Source: Aedes albopictus (Eukaryota; Arthropoda; Insecta; Diptera; Culicidae). Taken from it: DNA of 64,000 nt. Below the pieces are notes generated by a model. It searched no databases and was not told where the DNA came from. It worked only from the letters and a program-made list of their open reading frames with translations. Shown piece after piece: positions 24,101-34,735 of this stretch. The number at the start of each line of letters is the position of its first letter. The stretch's first letter is position 1. The stretch covers positions 276,501,694 to 276,565,693 of the forward strand of contig NC_085138.1 in NCBI RefSeq assembly GCF_035046485.1. Direction: 5' to 3'. Made by a program: the position numbers and the translations under genes.

Positions 24101-26361
24101 GTGCTCCTTACAATTGGCTGTAACTTTGGTTCTAGTCCTCATTTGGAATGCGCATTATCAATTTTAGATTATGCAATAAAAAAAGTTCGATTTTTTGAAT
24201 CCCAAAAAGTATGTAACCCCTTAATGAACCATGGGTCTCCAGTTAGCCTAGTGGTTAACCCTCGAGCAGTCGCGTCGTTGGCTACCTGCAACGACACCAC
24301 ACTCACGCTATATACCAAAAGCATGCATTTTTCATAGTGCGTGTACTCAGTACACGACGCGACCACTCCCGGGTTAAGGCCATGGATCGCCAATCCGGAG
24401 ACGGCGGCTTCGATTCTCGTTCCAGTCGGGAAAATTTTCTCGACTCGCTGGGCATAGTGTACACTGAGGCAATAACACTTAGGATTTTCATAAGTTGTAA
24501 TTTATGAATGGGCGATTTTTCTGATTCATTACACTCTTATTTATTTTATAGCTTTTATGCTTGCGTTTCATACCTATAACTTATGATTGCCATAAGCGGC
24601 ATGGTTGTGAAAAAAGCATTTTTGAAAACTATCAAAATTGCTACAGTAAGGGTATAGATTAGCAATTAGCTGCGGCTTGGACAAACACACATTACTCAAA
24701 GATCTGTTTTCGGAACTGAAGGACATAAAAAGTCAAATTGCCTTCATTTCTTTATATCAAGAATTCTCCGCCCAAATCAACAACAAATCTGGGATTACGT
24801 AAGTAACACGATCGGTCGTACTTAATCGATCTTAACGACAAGGAGCAAATTTGACGGTCATATTTTTTGCCACAGAATGTTTGCCACTAATGCAAACTTA
24901 AATGAAAGAAAAAATGAACGCGCTCCTTGTCTTTTTATTTTAAATTATCGATCAAGAAAAATCAACCATTCTACTTAGTGGGTAATTCCAAGATACAATG
25001 TCATGTCATGATTTAGAGAAGAATTAATTCATCCATTGTTAATACAATTAGAATACGAATATTATTTTATTTACGCCATGAAATTCATAATTAAAACTGA
25101 AAACTTATGATTTTGTTAAGGGACTGGATATTGAATTTTTCCCTCTTAATCATAAGTGAAATTTATGGCTTTCAACAATAATCGTAGTGTCGCCAAATCA
25201 TAAGGGGGCTTACGTTCTTCGTAAGTTTTTTTTTTTGCCTCAGTGTATCATTGTACTTGCCTCACAATCATTGGCGTAAATACGGAGGGTCTAGGGAGGG
25301 TTTAGAACCCCCTAGAATCCGAATGGCTCCCTCTAGAAAATCTTCAAATTACACTGCGAAGGATATTAAAATTGGCTCTTAAGCTCCCCCTAGGAATTTC
25401 ACCTAGTGACGCCAATGCTCACAAAATACAAATTCATGCAATGGCAGGCAAAGGAAGCCCATCAATTAATAGCTGTGGAAGTGCTCAAAGAACACTTAGT
25501 TGAAGCGAGACAGGCCAAGGCCCAGTGGGAACGTAGAGCCATAAAGGAGAAGAAGAAGACGATAAACCATGGTAGGCATATGCGGGTCATTTTGTAACTT
25601 ACTGATCTTTATTTTATTATTTACATACGAAATACACCATAATAAACGTTAAAACTTTTTTTCAGATTCAGCATCAGCATCAGTTGGTTCAATAATTTTC
25701 CAATATTAGAATTGAATGTCATTAAATGATCAACTTAAAAACTTAAGAACATAAGAACGTTTACAAATCCACACAGAATTTTATATAAAAATAAGCGAAA
25801 AACTCGATCAGGAGTGAAAAAACGAAAATGCCCCATAAACACATCTCTTAACAATACATTACAGTGATGACTTGAAGATTTTTTAGAAGGATTAGTGCAG
25901 CAAACAATTTTATAAAAATCAATCATTGGAGAATTATTCCGAAAATATTCCGAAATAATTTCTGAGGTAACAGTGTATTACCTGTAGAGAATGTGTCTAA
26001 TCTTACAATACCCAGTTGGAAGTTTTTAGTTTTAATTTTAATTTTTAAAAAAATGTTCAATTTCATTTGTTTTTTAAATTCGTTTCAATCTGCCTCAGGG
26101 TACCTATAGAAATCACGATATGAAAAATATGCTCTGCATTTCGAGGGCTGTAATTGTGTTGAATTTTAATAGCATACTCACATTCGATACCGAATTTCCC
26201 ACGAAGATAGTCACTCCACAGAAGTGGCATTTCACGTTCAAGTACTGTTCGGTGGCGTAGAATCCTGCCCTGGCTAAATGGACCTCGAACGCATCCTCCA
26301 TGACCCATTCCGTGTCTTCCCAGCGACGGTAGGTGCGAACCCGGTTCACTTCAACATTCAT
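21198..26361 (-). CDS. IAP2: Inhibitor of apoptosis 2 (Diap2-type IAP, RING E3 ligase)
   Basis: Coding exons are 26182-26361, 21547-22861 and 21198-21286 (527 aa). The frame is continuous through GT-AG introns of 3320 and 260 bp. ATG at 26359-26361 follows AGCAGCC; earlier in-frame triplets are TTG. Three BIR domains are visible: BIR1 split across exons 1 and 2 (Cys45, Cys48, His65, Cys72), BIR2 (131, 134, 151, 158) and BIR3 (229, 232, 249, 256), each with C-x2-C-x16-H-x6-C spacing. A UBA-like segment follows (about 296-350), then a C-terminal RING (480-514) whose second half, with CVQCAP and NCPVCRA, lies in the last exon. Layout and C-terminus match Drosophila Diap2 (known as a caspase inhibitor and an E3 needed in IMD immune signalling). 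BIR1 has Gly where BIR domains usually carry Trp. Function is inferred from the family. Confidence 0.95.
22912..22945 (+). repeat. Lone GGGCAAGATGG-type element end
   Basis: TAGGGGGTTGTAGGGCAAGA followed by TGGTAACCC resembles the ends of the 18195 and 20013 elements. No inverted partner was found nearby, so it is probably a truncated copy. Inside IAP2 intron 1. Confidence 0.4.
23058..23780 (+). pseudogene. Decayed LINE endonuclease fragment
   Basis: The plus-strand frames still read as pieces of an APE-type endonuclease of a jockey-like LINE: WNCRGIVPTLVNNL near 23070, then VTIRGESLRVASIYLP near 23285-23330, then DDFNINMFNTG at about 23743-23775, which recalls the family's GDFN-x-H box. Frames shift and stop, and a TIR element interrupts it. 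It lies antisense to IAP2 in its first intron and is inactive. Confidence 0.7.
23486..23739. mobile_element. TIR element inside the LINE remnant
   Basis: The ends are AGGGGCAAGACA and TGTCTTGCCCCT. GCGACGACTT flanks both sides (23476-23485 and 23740-23749), a 9-10 bp target duplication. About 254 bp, non-coding. It split the LINE endonuclease just before its DDFN motif. Confidence 0.8.
24259..24373. mobile_element. TTAA-targeting MITE, copy A
   Basis: 115 bp flanked by TTAA (24255-24258 and 24374-24377). Ends CCCTCGAGCAGTCGCGTCG and CGACGCGACCACTCCCGGG are imperfect inverted repeats. A second copy is at 44980-45093. TTAA duplication is typical of piggyBac-type transposases. It interrupts the SINE between its A and B boxes. 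Confidence 0.9.
24461..25247. mobile_element. TA-flanked TIR element, TACACTGAGGCAA ends
   Basis: Left TACACTGAGGCAATAA, right TTGCCTCAGTGTA, with CATAAGT-type words just inside both ends. Removing it rejoins SINE sequence (CATAGTG to TCATTGTACTTGCC), which supports the TA duplication. About 787 bp, no transposase. Confidence 0.8.
25268..25417. mobile_element. 150 bp MITE, CATTGGCGT ends
   Basis: TCATTGGCGTAA and TGACGCCAATG are inverted; CTCACAA flanks both sides (25261-25267 and 25418-25424). It is the third insertion in the SINE. Non-coding. Confidence 0.75.
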
Positions 26362-26399
26362 GGCTGCTACTTTTTTTTTTCGATGGACCAAATCTCACA

Positions 26400-27404
26400 C
26401 TCTCACTTTTCGCCTAGGCTCCACAACAAATTACCAAAATGTCGAACTCCGTAAGTGACCCTCGCACGATTTGTTATGATACCTGCAAAAAGATAGACAT
26501 TAATTTATCATACCCTTCTTGGTAGGTAAGCATTCTAAAAACAAAACAAACCTCTTAGTAAACAGCATACATCGGATATAATGCCCTGTTTATGCCTGCC
26601 TGAAAAATGTTTGCTTCACGATCGATCCAGATTATTGTTCGTGAACGAATGTCACCATATTTTTTTTTCTTTACATTCTAGATTTTTCAGGCATCCATTT
26701 GCGCGAAACATGCATCTTTATTCGCAACAACTGCACACTCGGAGATTCATCAGTTTAAAATCAGAGACATTTATAAAATTACTCGATATTCCACGCTTTC
26801 TGCAGATTATATTCTAAGGAAAATCTTTTTCTTTGCTAACAGTAGATAAGTTTTTTATTTTTCAGTAGTAGCAGCACAGCTTTTGTGCAACCTTGAGTCT
26901 GACAGATGGGTCAGATGTTACCTTTGACGGTTCTGCTGAATAGCACATGTAGGTCTCGTTTCCAATGTTTGTCGACTTTGCTGAATCAGCTCTGTATAAA
27001 TACTTAAGTTTTGAGAAAAACAAAAAAATAATTTTCCAAATGCTTAATTCTCAGTTAAAGTTAATTGTAGTATTTTTTAGAAAAGATAAGATAAATTTAT
27101 TACATTCGCTCACAATAATGTAAAATAAATGTCCAGACTGCATTCACATTCATATTGCACTATCTTAATTTAGAGTGTAACATATGGCGACTATCTTGAA
27201 GGAAAGAAAGCATTAGAACCGCATTGAACTTTATCAATCTGTTGGTTCTATTATATTATCGGTGCAGTTGAAACCAGAATTTTCAACACGGGAATGTGAA
27301 CTAGACTGGTGTGCGTTATGATATTATTTAGGATCAATTTTTTTTACCATAGTTTCACTTGTAAACCAGATTTACCTACCCCCAGAATTGTATTTTGTTT
27401 ATTG
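26400..27404. other. IAP2 upstream region
   Basis: Holds the presumed IAP2 5' UTR and promoter (minus strand, rising from 26361). No TATA box is convincing. A small inverted repeat, TGCCTGAAAAATG against GATTTTTCAGGCA (about 26595-26695), may be a short MITE. No other gene is seen. Confidence 0.35.
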
Positions 27405-27935
27405 AACAAGTTGGATTGCAGGAACTACCGCGCGATCACACTACTGAGCGCTGCCTACAAGATACTCTCTCAAATTTTATGCCGCCGTCTATCCGCGATT
27501 GCAAGAGAGTTCGTGGGGCAATATCAGGCTGGATTCATGGGTGAACGCGCTACAACGGACCAGATGTTCGCCATTCGCCAGGTGTTGCAGAAATGCCGCG
27601 AATACAATGTGCCCACACATCACTTGTTCATCGATTTCAAATCGGCGTATGATACAATCGATCGAGAACAGCTATGGCAGATTATGCACGAATACGGATT
27701 CCCGAATAAACTGATACGATTGATCAAGGCGACGATGGATCGAGTGATGTGCGTAGTTCAAGTATCAGGGACACTCTCGAGTCCCTTCGAATCTCGCAGA
27801 GGGTTACGGCAAGGTGATGGTCTTTCGTGCTTGCTGTTCAACATTGCTTTAGACGGTGTAATTAGGAGAGCGGGGATAAACACGAGTGGAACGATTTTCA
27901 CGAAGTCCGTTCAGCTGCTTGGTTTCGATGATATT
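27405..27935 (+). pseudogene. LINE reverse transcriptase, 5' part of a split copy
   Basis: The frame contains NYRAITLLSAAYKILS, GQYQAGFMGERATTDQ, the palm motif FIDFKSAYDTID and RQGDGLSCLLFNIALD, all standard non-LTR reverse transcriptase signatures. It is open up to GFDD, where the catalytic box would follow, and stops there because an element with TSD GATATT is inserted. The 3' remainder is at 33975-34735. No endonuclease upstream, so 5' truncated. Inactive. Confidence 0.88.
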
Positions 27936-28004
27936 GCCCCAAGTAACACAGAAAACATCTTTAGATTTAAAAACTTCAAAAGATGCTCTATAAACGTATT
28001 ATAG

Positions 28005-29324
28005 GAGCATTAGAAAACATCAAGTGTTATTTTTAAGTTCATTTTTTGTTGCGTGCTGACTAATAGCAAAAGAACATCTTTGGTTGTATAGCATGAAAAA
28101 ATACGTATAAAATTCTAATATTCAACACCTATCACCGTCCAATGTTGACAGCAATAATTGTTTACGTTTTAATTCGAAGTTTGTTTAGGAACCATACTGC
28201 GGTCATCCTGCGGCTACTCAGTTTCATCCGCCAAGGCTCTCCCAAGTGATGCGGGGGAAAACCTGCCTACGGCAAAAATCAGCCGTAAACCAACCTAAGT
28301 AATCGGCTAGATATTAAATAAAAAAGATCTTCAGCTGGACCGGGACCAGTTTAGTTTCAATAAGGTCGACAGCTCGATACAGCGCTGAGTTTCCATAAGG
28401 AAACTAACATTCCCCTCGCCAAGTTTTTTTGAGCAGCCGCAATTATCGTCCCTGTGCAAACAGGGTCAACATTCACTGAGAAGTATCCGGAGAGAGAGCT
28501 TGGCGTTACGGTCCATTAGTAAGCCAAATCAGCAGCCGGAACACGGTCGACAAATTCGTCAACAATTTCCAGCAAGATACTGTTTCGATTTCATATGCTG
28601 CATTTCATAGTTGCTGCCAAGTACTCCACACTCAGGAACCATCCAATTACTGGTTGTCTTCTGGCCAATCTACTGGTTGTCGACATAAACTAGTCGGGTA
28701 TCACCGTTATCTGTAAACTGTGCACAATTATTTTTACCGATAATCTTACAACTATGAGCCTCAATCAGCATAATAAATCGCCATTACTATTGATTTTGTT
28801 TTGACACTGACAGATCAACCAACTAGCTATATTATAGTTATTTTGGCGTTGTAGTGATTATCACAAAACAAACAAAGACGTTAGCATGTTGAAAAGCTGT
28901 TATTTCAATGTATTATAAATGTATTGGCAAGCTCTAGCTTTATAGTTGCTCGCGAGATGTAATTTTGATGAAATTTAAACTTCTTCTAAATCAAAATAAA
29001 ATATTTGTTTTTTCTGTCCCTCTTTATTCTATAGGAAAAATGGTTCGAATTACAGTACCAAATGAAAATATGAGTACGGTAATAAAAGTATGAAACATAA
29101 TGACATTATAAAACATTCCTTGATTTGCTCATCGTCATTAAAGAAACTGCTTTAAAGTTTAATAATGTTCTATTATGAGCCATTGTTTGTCTATAACGGG
29201 TCAAGGGTCCATTTTAATGTATGAACCAAAATTACAATTGCATACAAAATATTTTGCACACCACTGTAAGCTCCATGGGCAATCTGCCATATTGCTTTTT
29301 CCGTGCGCATCAAAAACAACAAAC
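28005..29324. other. Non-coding part of the 6 kb insertion
   Basis: No gene is recognised. 28190-28640 is GC-richer but has no long frame. Could be the decayed core of the host element. Confidence 0.3.
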
Positions 29325-29329
29325 AAAAC

Positions 29330-31049
29330 TGTTACGTCCTGGAGTTCGGGGTGGCCGGGAGACATAGCAGTCTATTCAAACTCACAGGCGTAGCGAATAA
29401 CAAATTAAAACATAACTTTATTTACACTAATAGAATGTACAATACAAGGACGACACGTTACTACACGAAGGCTACATTACTTCTAATCTAATTAATCTCT
29501 GCGAATGTGCATCGGCCGAGGCATAACGAAATGCTATCGCCGAGCACGCAGATCGGCGAGAGCATGAGAGCCAATCCAGTGGTTCTCAACATCTCCCCCT
29601 CTAATTGGTTTGGCGGTAAACCATAACAGCGGTCTTCTGGCGCAGGAAGAGCGATGATGGTGGACGTTATAGCTAGCGTTGCCGGTGATCAGGTTGACGA
29701 AGACTGAAGTACGGAAGACCGGAGCTTGATCTTGATTCCACCTTGGTTTATCATCCACTCGAAGACGTCGCTGAACACTGAGGCACGTCCACGTGCCAAA
29801 TCCATCCGATGCCCATGTCGATCCACAAAATATTGGGCGAATTTTGGATCCGACTTGACTCTGATTGGTGGGCGCTTATCGGAGATAATTTCTGCTTCCC
29901 GAAGTGATCCGACATTGCATGACTTGAACACCTCTGCTGCACACTTTTTCTGCTGAGCGTGTTCGAAAACCTCATCACTACTGTCGTCGTGTGGTGCAGG
30001 TACGACAATAGGGTTTTTTATTGCTTGCTTCTGCTGCTGTTGTTCGTCACGATGAAACGTCGACACGGGAACAAACAGCTGATCCACTCGTGGCTGCCGC
30101 GGTTGCTCATCATTTATTACCGCCGCCGTAGAGTCGGCATCGTTTGGAAACGGTGCTTGGTGTTGTGTTTCCTGCTGTTGTGTGCTGATCGGGGAAGACT
30201 CGTATGTTGGCTGTGATACTCGAGTAGCCCAACATAGTGAAAACATCGACTGCATTTGTTGGTTGACTGTTTTCATTCGCTCCGCAAAAGCCTGGTACTG
30301 GAGCTCCATCAGCCGATTCATACTGCTGTAGTATTTCTCGCTGGCCTCTCGCATCTGCCGAAACTGCTCATCGAGGTATTCTTCTCGATCGAGTGGAAAC
30401 CGGCCTGACGATGATGGCGGCGGTGGTGCTCGTACCGCTGACTGCCCATCATATGGTAGCGAATCAATGGGCCGTTCATTGATTCCAGCTGGGGTTTGAT
30501 GCGAGGGTTGATCGTTGAACTGGTGCTGCTGCTGAGAACGCATTTCCACGGGCACTGATGGGAATGGAGCATTTTGGTTCTGGTATACTGACCTCAGAAC
30601 CGGCGAGTGTTGCCACTGATCCACCTGACGCTGGTGCAGATCCTGTCCAGCCATTGAAGCCGAATGCTGGCGCTGTGCTTCATCACTCCGCCCGATGTCC
30701 ATCGTGTCGCCATCGCCCATCTTCTCCTCCGCGGAAAACTTAACGTGTCGCGGGTCCTCACTGCACGCACGGATTTCTCGTCGCCACTGTTACGTCCTGG
30801 AGTTCGGGGTGGCTGGGAGACATAGCAGTCTATTCAAACTCACAGGCGTAGCGAATAACAAATTAAAACATAACTTTATTTACACTAATAGAATGTACAA
30901 TACAAGGACGACACGTTACTACACGAAGGCTACATTACTTCTAATCTAATTAATCTCTGCGAATGTGCATCGGCCGAGGCATAACGAAATGCTATCGCCG
31001 AGCACGCAGATCGGCGAGAGCATGAGAGCCAATCCAGTGGTTCTCAACA
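29330..31049 (-). mobile_element. Compact LTR retroelement with 262 bp LTRs
   Basis: The LTRs 29330-29591 and 30788-31049 are each 262 bp, start TGTTACG and end CTCAACA on the plus strand, and differ at one site by eye. The target duplication is AAAAC (29325-29329, 31050-31054). Read on minus, a possible primer-binding site TGGCGACGAGAAATCC follows the 5' LTR with one base (G) between, and a polypurine tract AGAGGGGGAGA precedes the 3' LTR. The LTR has AATAAA. The interior holds one intact ORF and no pol, so it is non-autonomous and recent. Confidence 0.92.
29689..30720 (-). CDS. Q-rich coiled-coil protein of the LTR element, function unknown
   Basis: 343 codons from ATG (30718-30720) to TGA (29689-29691), uninterrupted. 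The N-terminal half is rich in Gln, Pro, Ser and His. A charged helical stretch near residues 110-165 (with EQFRQMREASEKYYSSMNRL) looks like a coiled coil. The C-terminal third carries KSDPKFAQYFVDRHGHRMDL and FSDVFEWMINQGG. I see no CCHC zinc knuckle, protease, reverse transcriptase or integrase. By position it takes the gag slot, so it may be a diverged Gag or a captured host sequence. It starts about 70 bp inside the 5' LTR. Expression would come from the element's LTR. Confidence 0.75.
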   Translation of the reverse strand: MGDGDTMDIGRSDEAQRQHSASMAGQDLHQRQVDQWQHSPVLRSVYQNQNAPFPSVPVEMRSQQQHQFNDQPSHQTPAGINERPIDSLPYDGQSAVRAPPPPSSSGRFPLDREEYLDEQFRQMREASEKYYSSMNRLMELQYQAFAERMKTVNQQMQSMFSLCWATRVSQPTYESSPISTQQQETQHQAPFPNDADSTAAVINDEQPRQPRVDQLFVPVSTFHRDEQQQQKQAIKNPIVVPAPHDDSSDEVFEHAQQKKCAAEVFKSCNVGSLREAEIISDKRPPIRVKSDPKFAQYFVDRHGHRMDLARGRASVFSDVFEWMINQGGIKIKLRSSVLQSSST

Positions 31050-31177
31050 AAAACAGTATCAAATGGCTGATTTATGTTACATTTTTCAATTCAAATCAAT
31101 GGCGCATAAATTCTTAATGACTGAAACTATAAGTTTCACCATAAATTTTAAAGCGCAAGTTAAGCAATCCTCTAGCA

Positions 31178-32239
31178 CAGGGGTTCTCAATCTTTTTCAG
31201 ATTGCGACCCACTTTCGATTTTTAAAGATTTTGGCGACCCACCAGAACGTATTTTCATGAAATACGCCATTTCGGCAAATTTGGACTGACTTTTTAATAA
31301 ATACATTTTATCACTTCCTTTGATATACTAACGTCACGTAGTTTCCAAATTTAAAAAAAGTAAGGTTGAGGTACCCATGGGTCCATTTTCGTTAAACTCA
31401 AAGAGTTTGAGATAAGTTACCAGGTTTCTAATCAAGTGTGACTCCAAGCAGAAGTACAGAACAGGTTTTAGGTATTCTCTCACATATTCTAGAAATAAAC
31501 AAAAAAAATACATGTTATACAAATTCTTCGATAGTATAGCAGCAATTTTGTTCTTCTGCAGAACTATAAAATTTACTTTAAAACGAAAGGTCGAATTGAA
31601 AATGCTATAAATGTTTACAGTGAGTGGGTTAACATCAAGTAGAGTTTTTAGAATTGTAGTACTGCTGGATGGTCAGATGAACCCTCTTGAAAATTTTAGT
31701 CATACGCATTTATTCTATTTATGTTTTTATTGAAATCACTTTTCAGTTGTTCTGATTACCGTAAAAGCTCATATTATCGACATTTAGCCAAATTTTACCG
31801 AAGATAAGTTCACTTAAGTTGGGTAAAAGTACGGTTTCTTGCCGTAGATTGGTAATTATTTACTGAGTTTTGGTATTTCTAATTTATATTTTGTTATTTT
31901 TACTGCTGAACTTGGCATGTAAATATCTAACTGACAATGCAAACTGCAAGCAACAACAAAAATCCTTTTGATTGAAAACTAATCATTTCAGAATCGATTT
32001 CAGAACGCAAATAGTAGAGTCAATATTCAACGTACTCCAGACTAAGACGAGAAATACAAAATATTGAATAGAATTGTGGGGAAACCGCACTTCTAGAATT
32101 AACTCTTGTAGAATCCAAGGAAGTATTTATTCATTATAAAATGGTTAGCTGACAAAAGATAAGACATTTATTACAATATCGCCCAAGCCTTCGCGACCCA
32201 CCAAACATCAGCCCGCGACCCATAGTTTGAGAAACGCTG
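31178..32239. mobile_element. Non-autonomous hAT element, 1.06 kb
   Basis: Left CAGGGGTTCTCAATC, right GTTTGAGAAACGCTG, the classic hAT-type CAG-GTTCTCAA ends. CTCTAGCA (8 bp) flanks both sides (31170-31177, 32240-32247). GCGACCCA words lie just inside both ends. No transposase frame survives. Confidence 0.92.
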
Positions 32240-32845
32240 CTCTAGCATCACGGAACATGTCCCATTTTATTATTCGATATTCACAAATTTAGTTATCATC
32301 AGCTCAACTTATTGAAAATCTGTTTTCATGTTGAAGAATCTAATTTCATGTGTTCAGAAAAAATAAATGATTTCTTAATTTTTCATTTTCCATGTTTTTT
32401 TTCTGAAACTAGCCACGCTTTGAGTACAGTTGGGTCTCTTAAGGGACTGGTCATATATATGCAATCTTCAAGTTATATAACTTTCAAAAAGCATTATTAC
32501 GAAAATTGGGTTTTTAAATTAAGAAAAATGTATTAATTTTTTGCTTTTATACGAAAGAGCACCTTTTTCTGAACCACTATGGTTTTTTTTCAGATTTTTT
32601 GAACTTTATTTTGGTACGTAAAATCGATTTCGAAGAGATTTATCGAAATCACCTTTTGACAGCTGGGCAACTGCTTGACAGCTCCGCCCAGTACAAAATG
32701 CGACGAGGGGTGATTCGACAAATCGCTCCCATACAAACTTCAAATTGATTTTTAAATAGGTCCCCGGGCACCAAAATTCATGAAAATTTGGATTTAGGGT
32801 CAGTTTTGCATGCAGATTCCGAATATGGAATTATCTCAACACCGT

Positions 32846-33100
32846 TAAGGTGAATCGGGACGCTGTGTTATTTTTCCTATCTTCCCTCTCTTTCTAACAA
32901 TTTGCCTCGCGATTTTGAAGATGGTAATCTCGATTTCTATCGCATAGATGAGGCTGAAAAACAATCAGCATATACACTGCAAGTGAGCATACACAATGAT
33001 AGATTTTTGTTCCATTTTATGAAGTAGAATCCGAGATTACCATCTTAGTAGAAACAGAGCAATGGCGGATATTTCCTCGACCGTCCCGTCCGCCCTTAAA
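32846..33100. mobile_element. TTAA-flanked MITE
   Basis: The left end TTAAGGTGAATCGGGACG and right end CGTCCCGTCCGCCCTTAA are inverted, with TTAA at both edges. The inner words GATGGTAATCTCG and CGAGATTACCATC are also inverted. About 255 bp, non-coding. Confidence 0.65.
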
Positions 33101-33227
33101 GAAGCCAATTAAAATAATAAGCACTATAAAAGTTTTCTACATATCTCTATCACCTGGAAATAGCTTAATTTCAACCTTTAATTGTGATTGTGTTATATGT
33201 GATGTTTGCAAGTTTTCTAATTGATAT

Positions 33228-33740
33228 AGGGTAAAAGCTCCCTTAGTGGAGGTAGTACCAATAGTGGTGGTAGTGCCAATTTAGCACTATTTCCAACAAA
33301 AAGCTTGCCAATAACATTTTTAATAGATGCATCATAACTAATTAATAACAATAATTCAGTTTTGTGTTCAGGATTTGCCGAAAACCCTATTTTAAACAAT
33401 TATTTTCCTTAATTTTTGTGCTCCTTTGCACCTATAGTGGTGGTAGTGTTCCTATAGTGGTGGGTCCCATAAGAATTCAATGGGATGCGCCACTATAGGA
33501 ACCAATGTTAAATTTTACCTCCATAATAGGAACCGTGTACCTATAGTTGGTGCAAGTGATTTATTAGCAAAAACTGAAATAAACAATGGTTTTTACATTT
33601 TTCCTAGCAAATTTAAGTGAAAAACTACCGATTAACGTTTTCAGACTTTTTATTTTGTGGTATTATCAATTTTATTCAATTATTTTTCGGCAAGGAGCTA
33701 CTAATAGCACCACTATTGGTACATTTACCAATACCAATCA
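33228..33740. repeat. Repeat with CTATAGTGGTGGTAG motif
   Basis: Words of the form CC(A/T)ATAGTGGTGGTAGTG recur at 33255-33280, 33430-33470 and inverted near 33700 (CACCACTATTGGTAC). The edges are only loosely inverted. It is probably a TIR element with subterminal repeats; boundaries are uncertain. Confidence 0.5.
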
Positions 33741-33974
33741 CTCGATTCAAACTTATCAATATTGGAGAGTTGCTTCAAACGTACCTTTTGAGTTATATAA
33801 GTGTATTTGAGTACATCTTAAATAATCTGTAAGATGTTTTATAAGCCGCCATTTTTTGCGCTGTTTTGCTTATATAAGTGTTTGATTTAGAGTCAATAAT
33901 GCAGGAAATGAACAGCGGACTATGTATGAATCGTGAATTTTAAACTATTATAATACTAGTTGTGCTACTTGGGT

Positions 33975-34735
33975 GATATTATTGCTCGTAAATTTGAGAC
34001 GATGGCGGAAACGTACATCCGACTAAAGAGGCCAGGCGAATCGGATTAGTCATTAATGTGTCGAAGACAAAGTACATGATGGCAAAGGGCTCCAGGGAGG
34101 AATCATCGCGCCCGCCACCCCGAATTTATATCGACGGTGATGAAATCGAGGCGGATAAAGAATTCGTGTACTTGGGCTCACTGGTGACCGCCGACGACAC
34201 CAGCAGAGAAATTCAGAGGCGCATTGTGGCACGAAATCGTTCTTACTTTGGACTCCGCAGAACTCTACGATCGAATAAAGTTCGCCGTAACACGAAGTTA
34301 ACCATTTACAAAACACTGATGAGACCGGTCGTCCTCTATGGGCACGAAACATGGACCATACGTACAGAGGACCAACGCGCCCTTGGAGTTTTCGAACGTA
34401 AGATGATGCGTACCATCTACGGCGGAGTGCAGATGGAAGACGGGACTTGTTGAAGGCGAATGAACCACGAACTGCATCAGCTGCTGAGAGAATCAACCAT
34501 CGTCAACACCGCGAAAATCGGGAGGCTACGGTGGACGGGTCACGTCATCAGGATGTCGGATAGCAACCCGACTACAATGGTTCTCGAGAGTCATCCGACC
34601 GGTACCAAGTGGAGGACGATCTGCGGACCCTACGCAGAGTGTGGAAGAACTGGAGACAAACAGCCATGGACCGAGTGGAATGGAGACGGCTACTAGTACA
34701 GCAGAGGCCACCCCGGCCTTAGCCTGATCGGTAAG
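33975..34735 (+). pseudogene. LINE reverse transcriptase, 3' part of the split copy
   Basis: It continues the copy at 27405-27935. Recognisable in sequence are IARKFETMAETYIRLK, then VSKTKYMMAKGS, DKEFVYLGSLVTADD, TKLTIYKTLMRPVVLYGHET and GRLRWTGHVIRM, the thumb and C-terminal region of this LINE type. A stop near 34050 and frame changes near 34452 and 34690 disable it. The 3' end is the short tandem GGTAAGGTAAGG. Confidence 0.88.

Larger units (their letters stand above)
24233..25564 (+). mobile_element. One tRNA-derived SINE broken by three insertions
   Basis: Pieces of a single SINE lie in order: head 24233-24258 with A box TTAGCCTAGTGGTTA, 24378-24460 with B box GGCTTCGATTCTC, 25248-25267, and body 25425-25564 ending in GAGAAGAAGAAG. 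AACCAT flanks both ends (24227-24232 and 25565-25570). The open frame at 25406-25597, which looks like a charged helical protein, is SINE body and not an exon. It sits antisense in IAP2 intron 1. Confidence 0.8.
27936..33974. mobile_element. 6.0 kb TIR-bounded composite insertion
   Basis: It is bounded by GCCCCAAGTAACACA (left) and TGTGCTACTTGGGT (right), inverted over about 13 bp, and flanked by GATATT on both sides (27930-27935, 33975-33980). Removing it restores the LINE reading through its catalytic region. It contains an LTR element, a hAT derivative and smaller MITEs. No transposase was recognised. Whether it moved as one unit or grew by later insertions is not settled. A similar end, CCCCAAGTAACC, lies at 63805. 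Confidence 0.65.

Noticed and set aside
25406..25670. Spliced-looking mini gene (charged helical frame, donor near 25570, acceptor near 25664)
   Set aside because: The sequence fits the body and tail of a tRNA-derived SINE whose head lies at 24233; the frame and splice signs are coincidental.
34053..34496. 147-codon minus-strand ORF
   Set aside because: Antisense of the LINE C-terminal region on plus.
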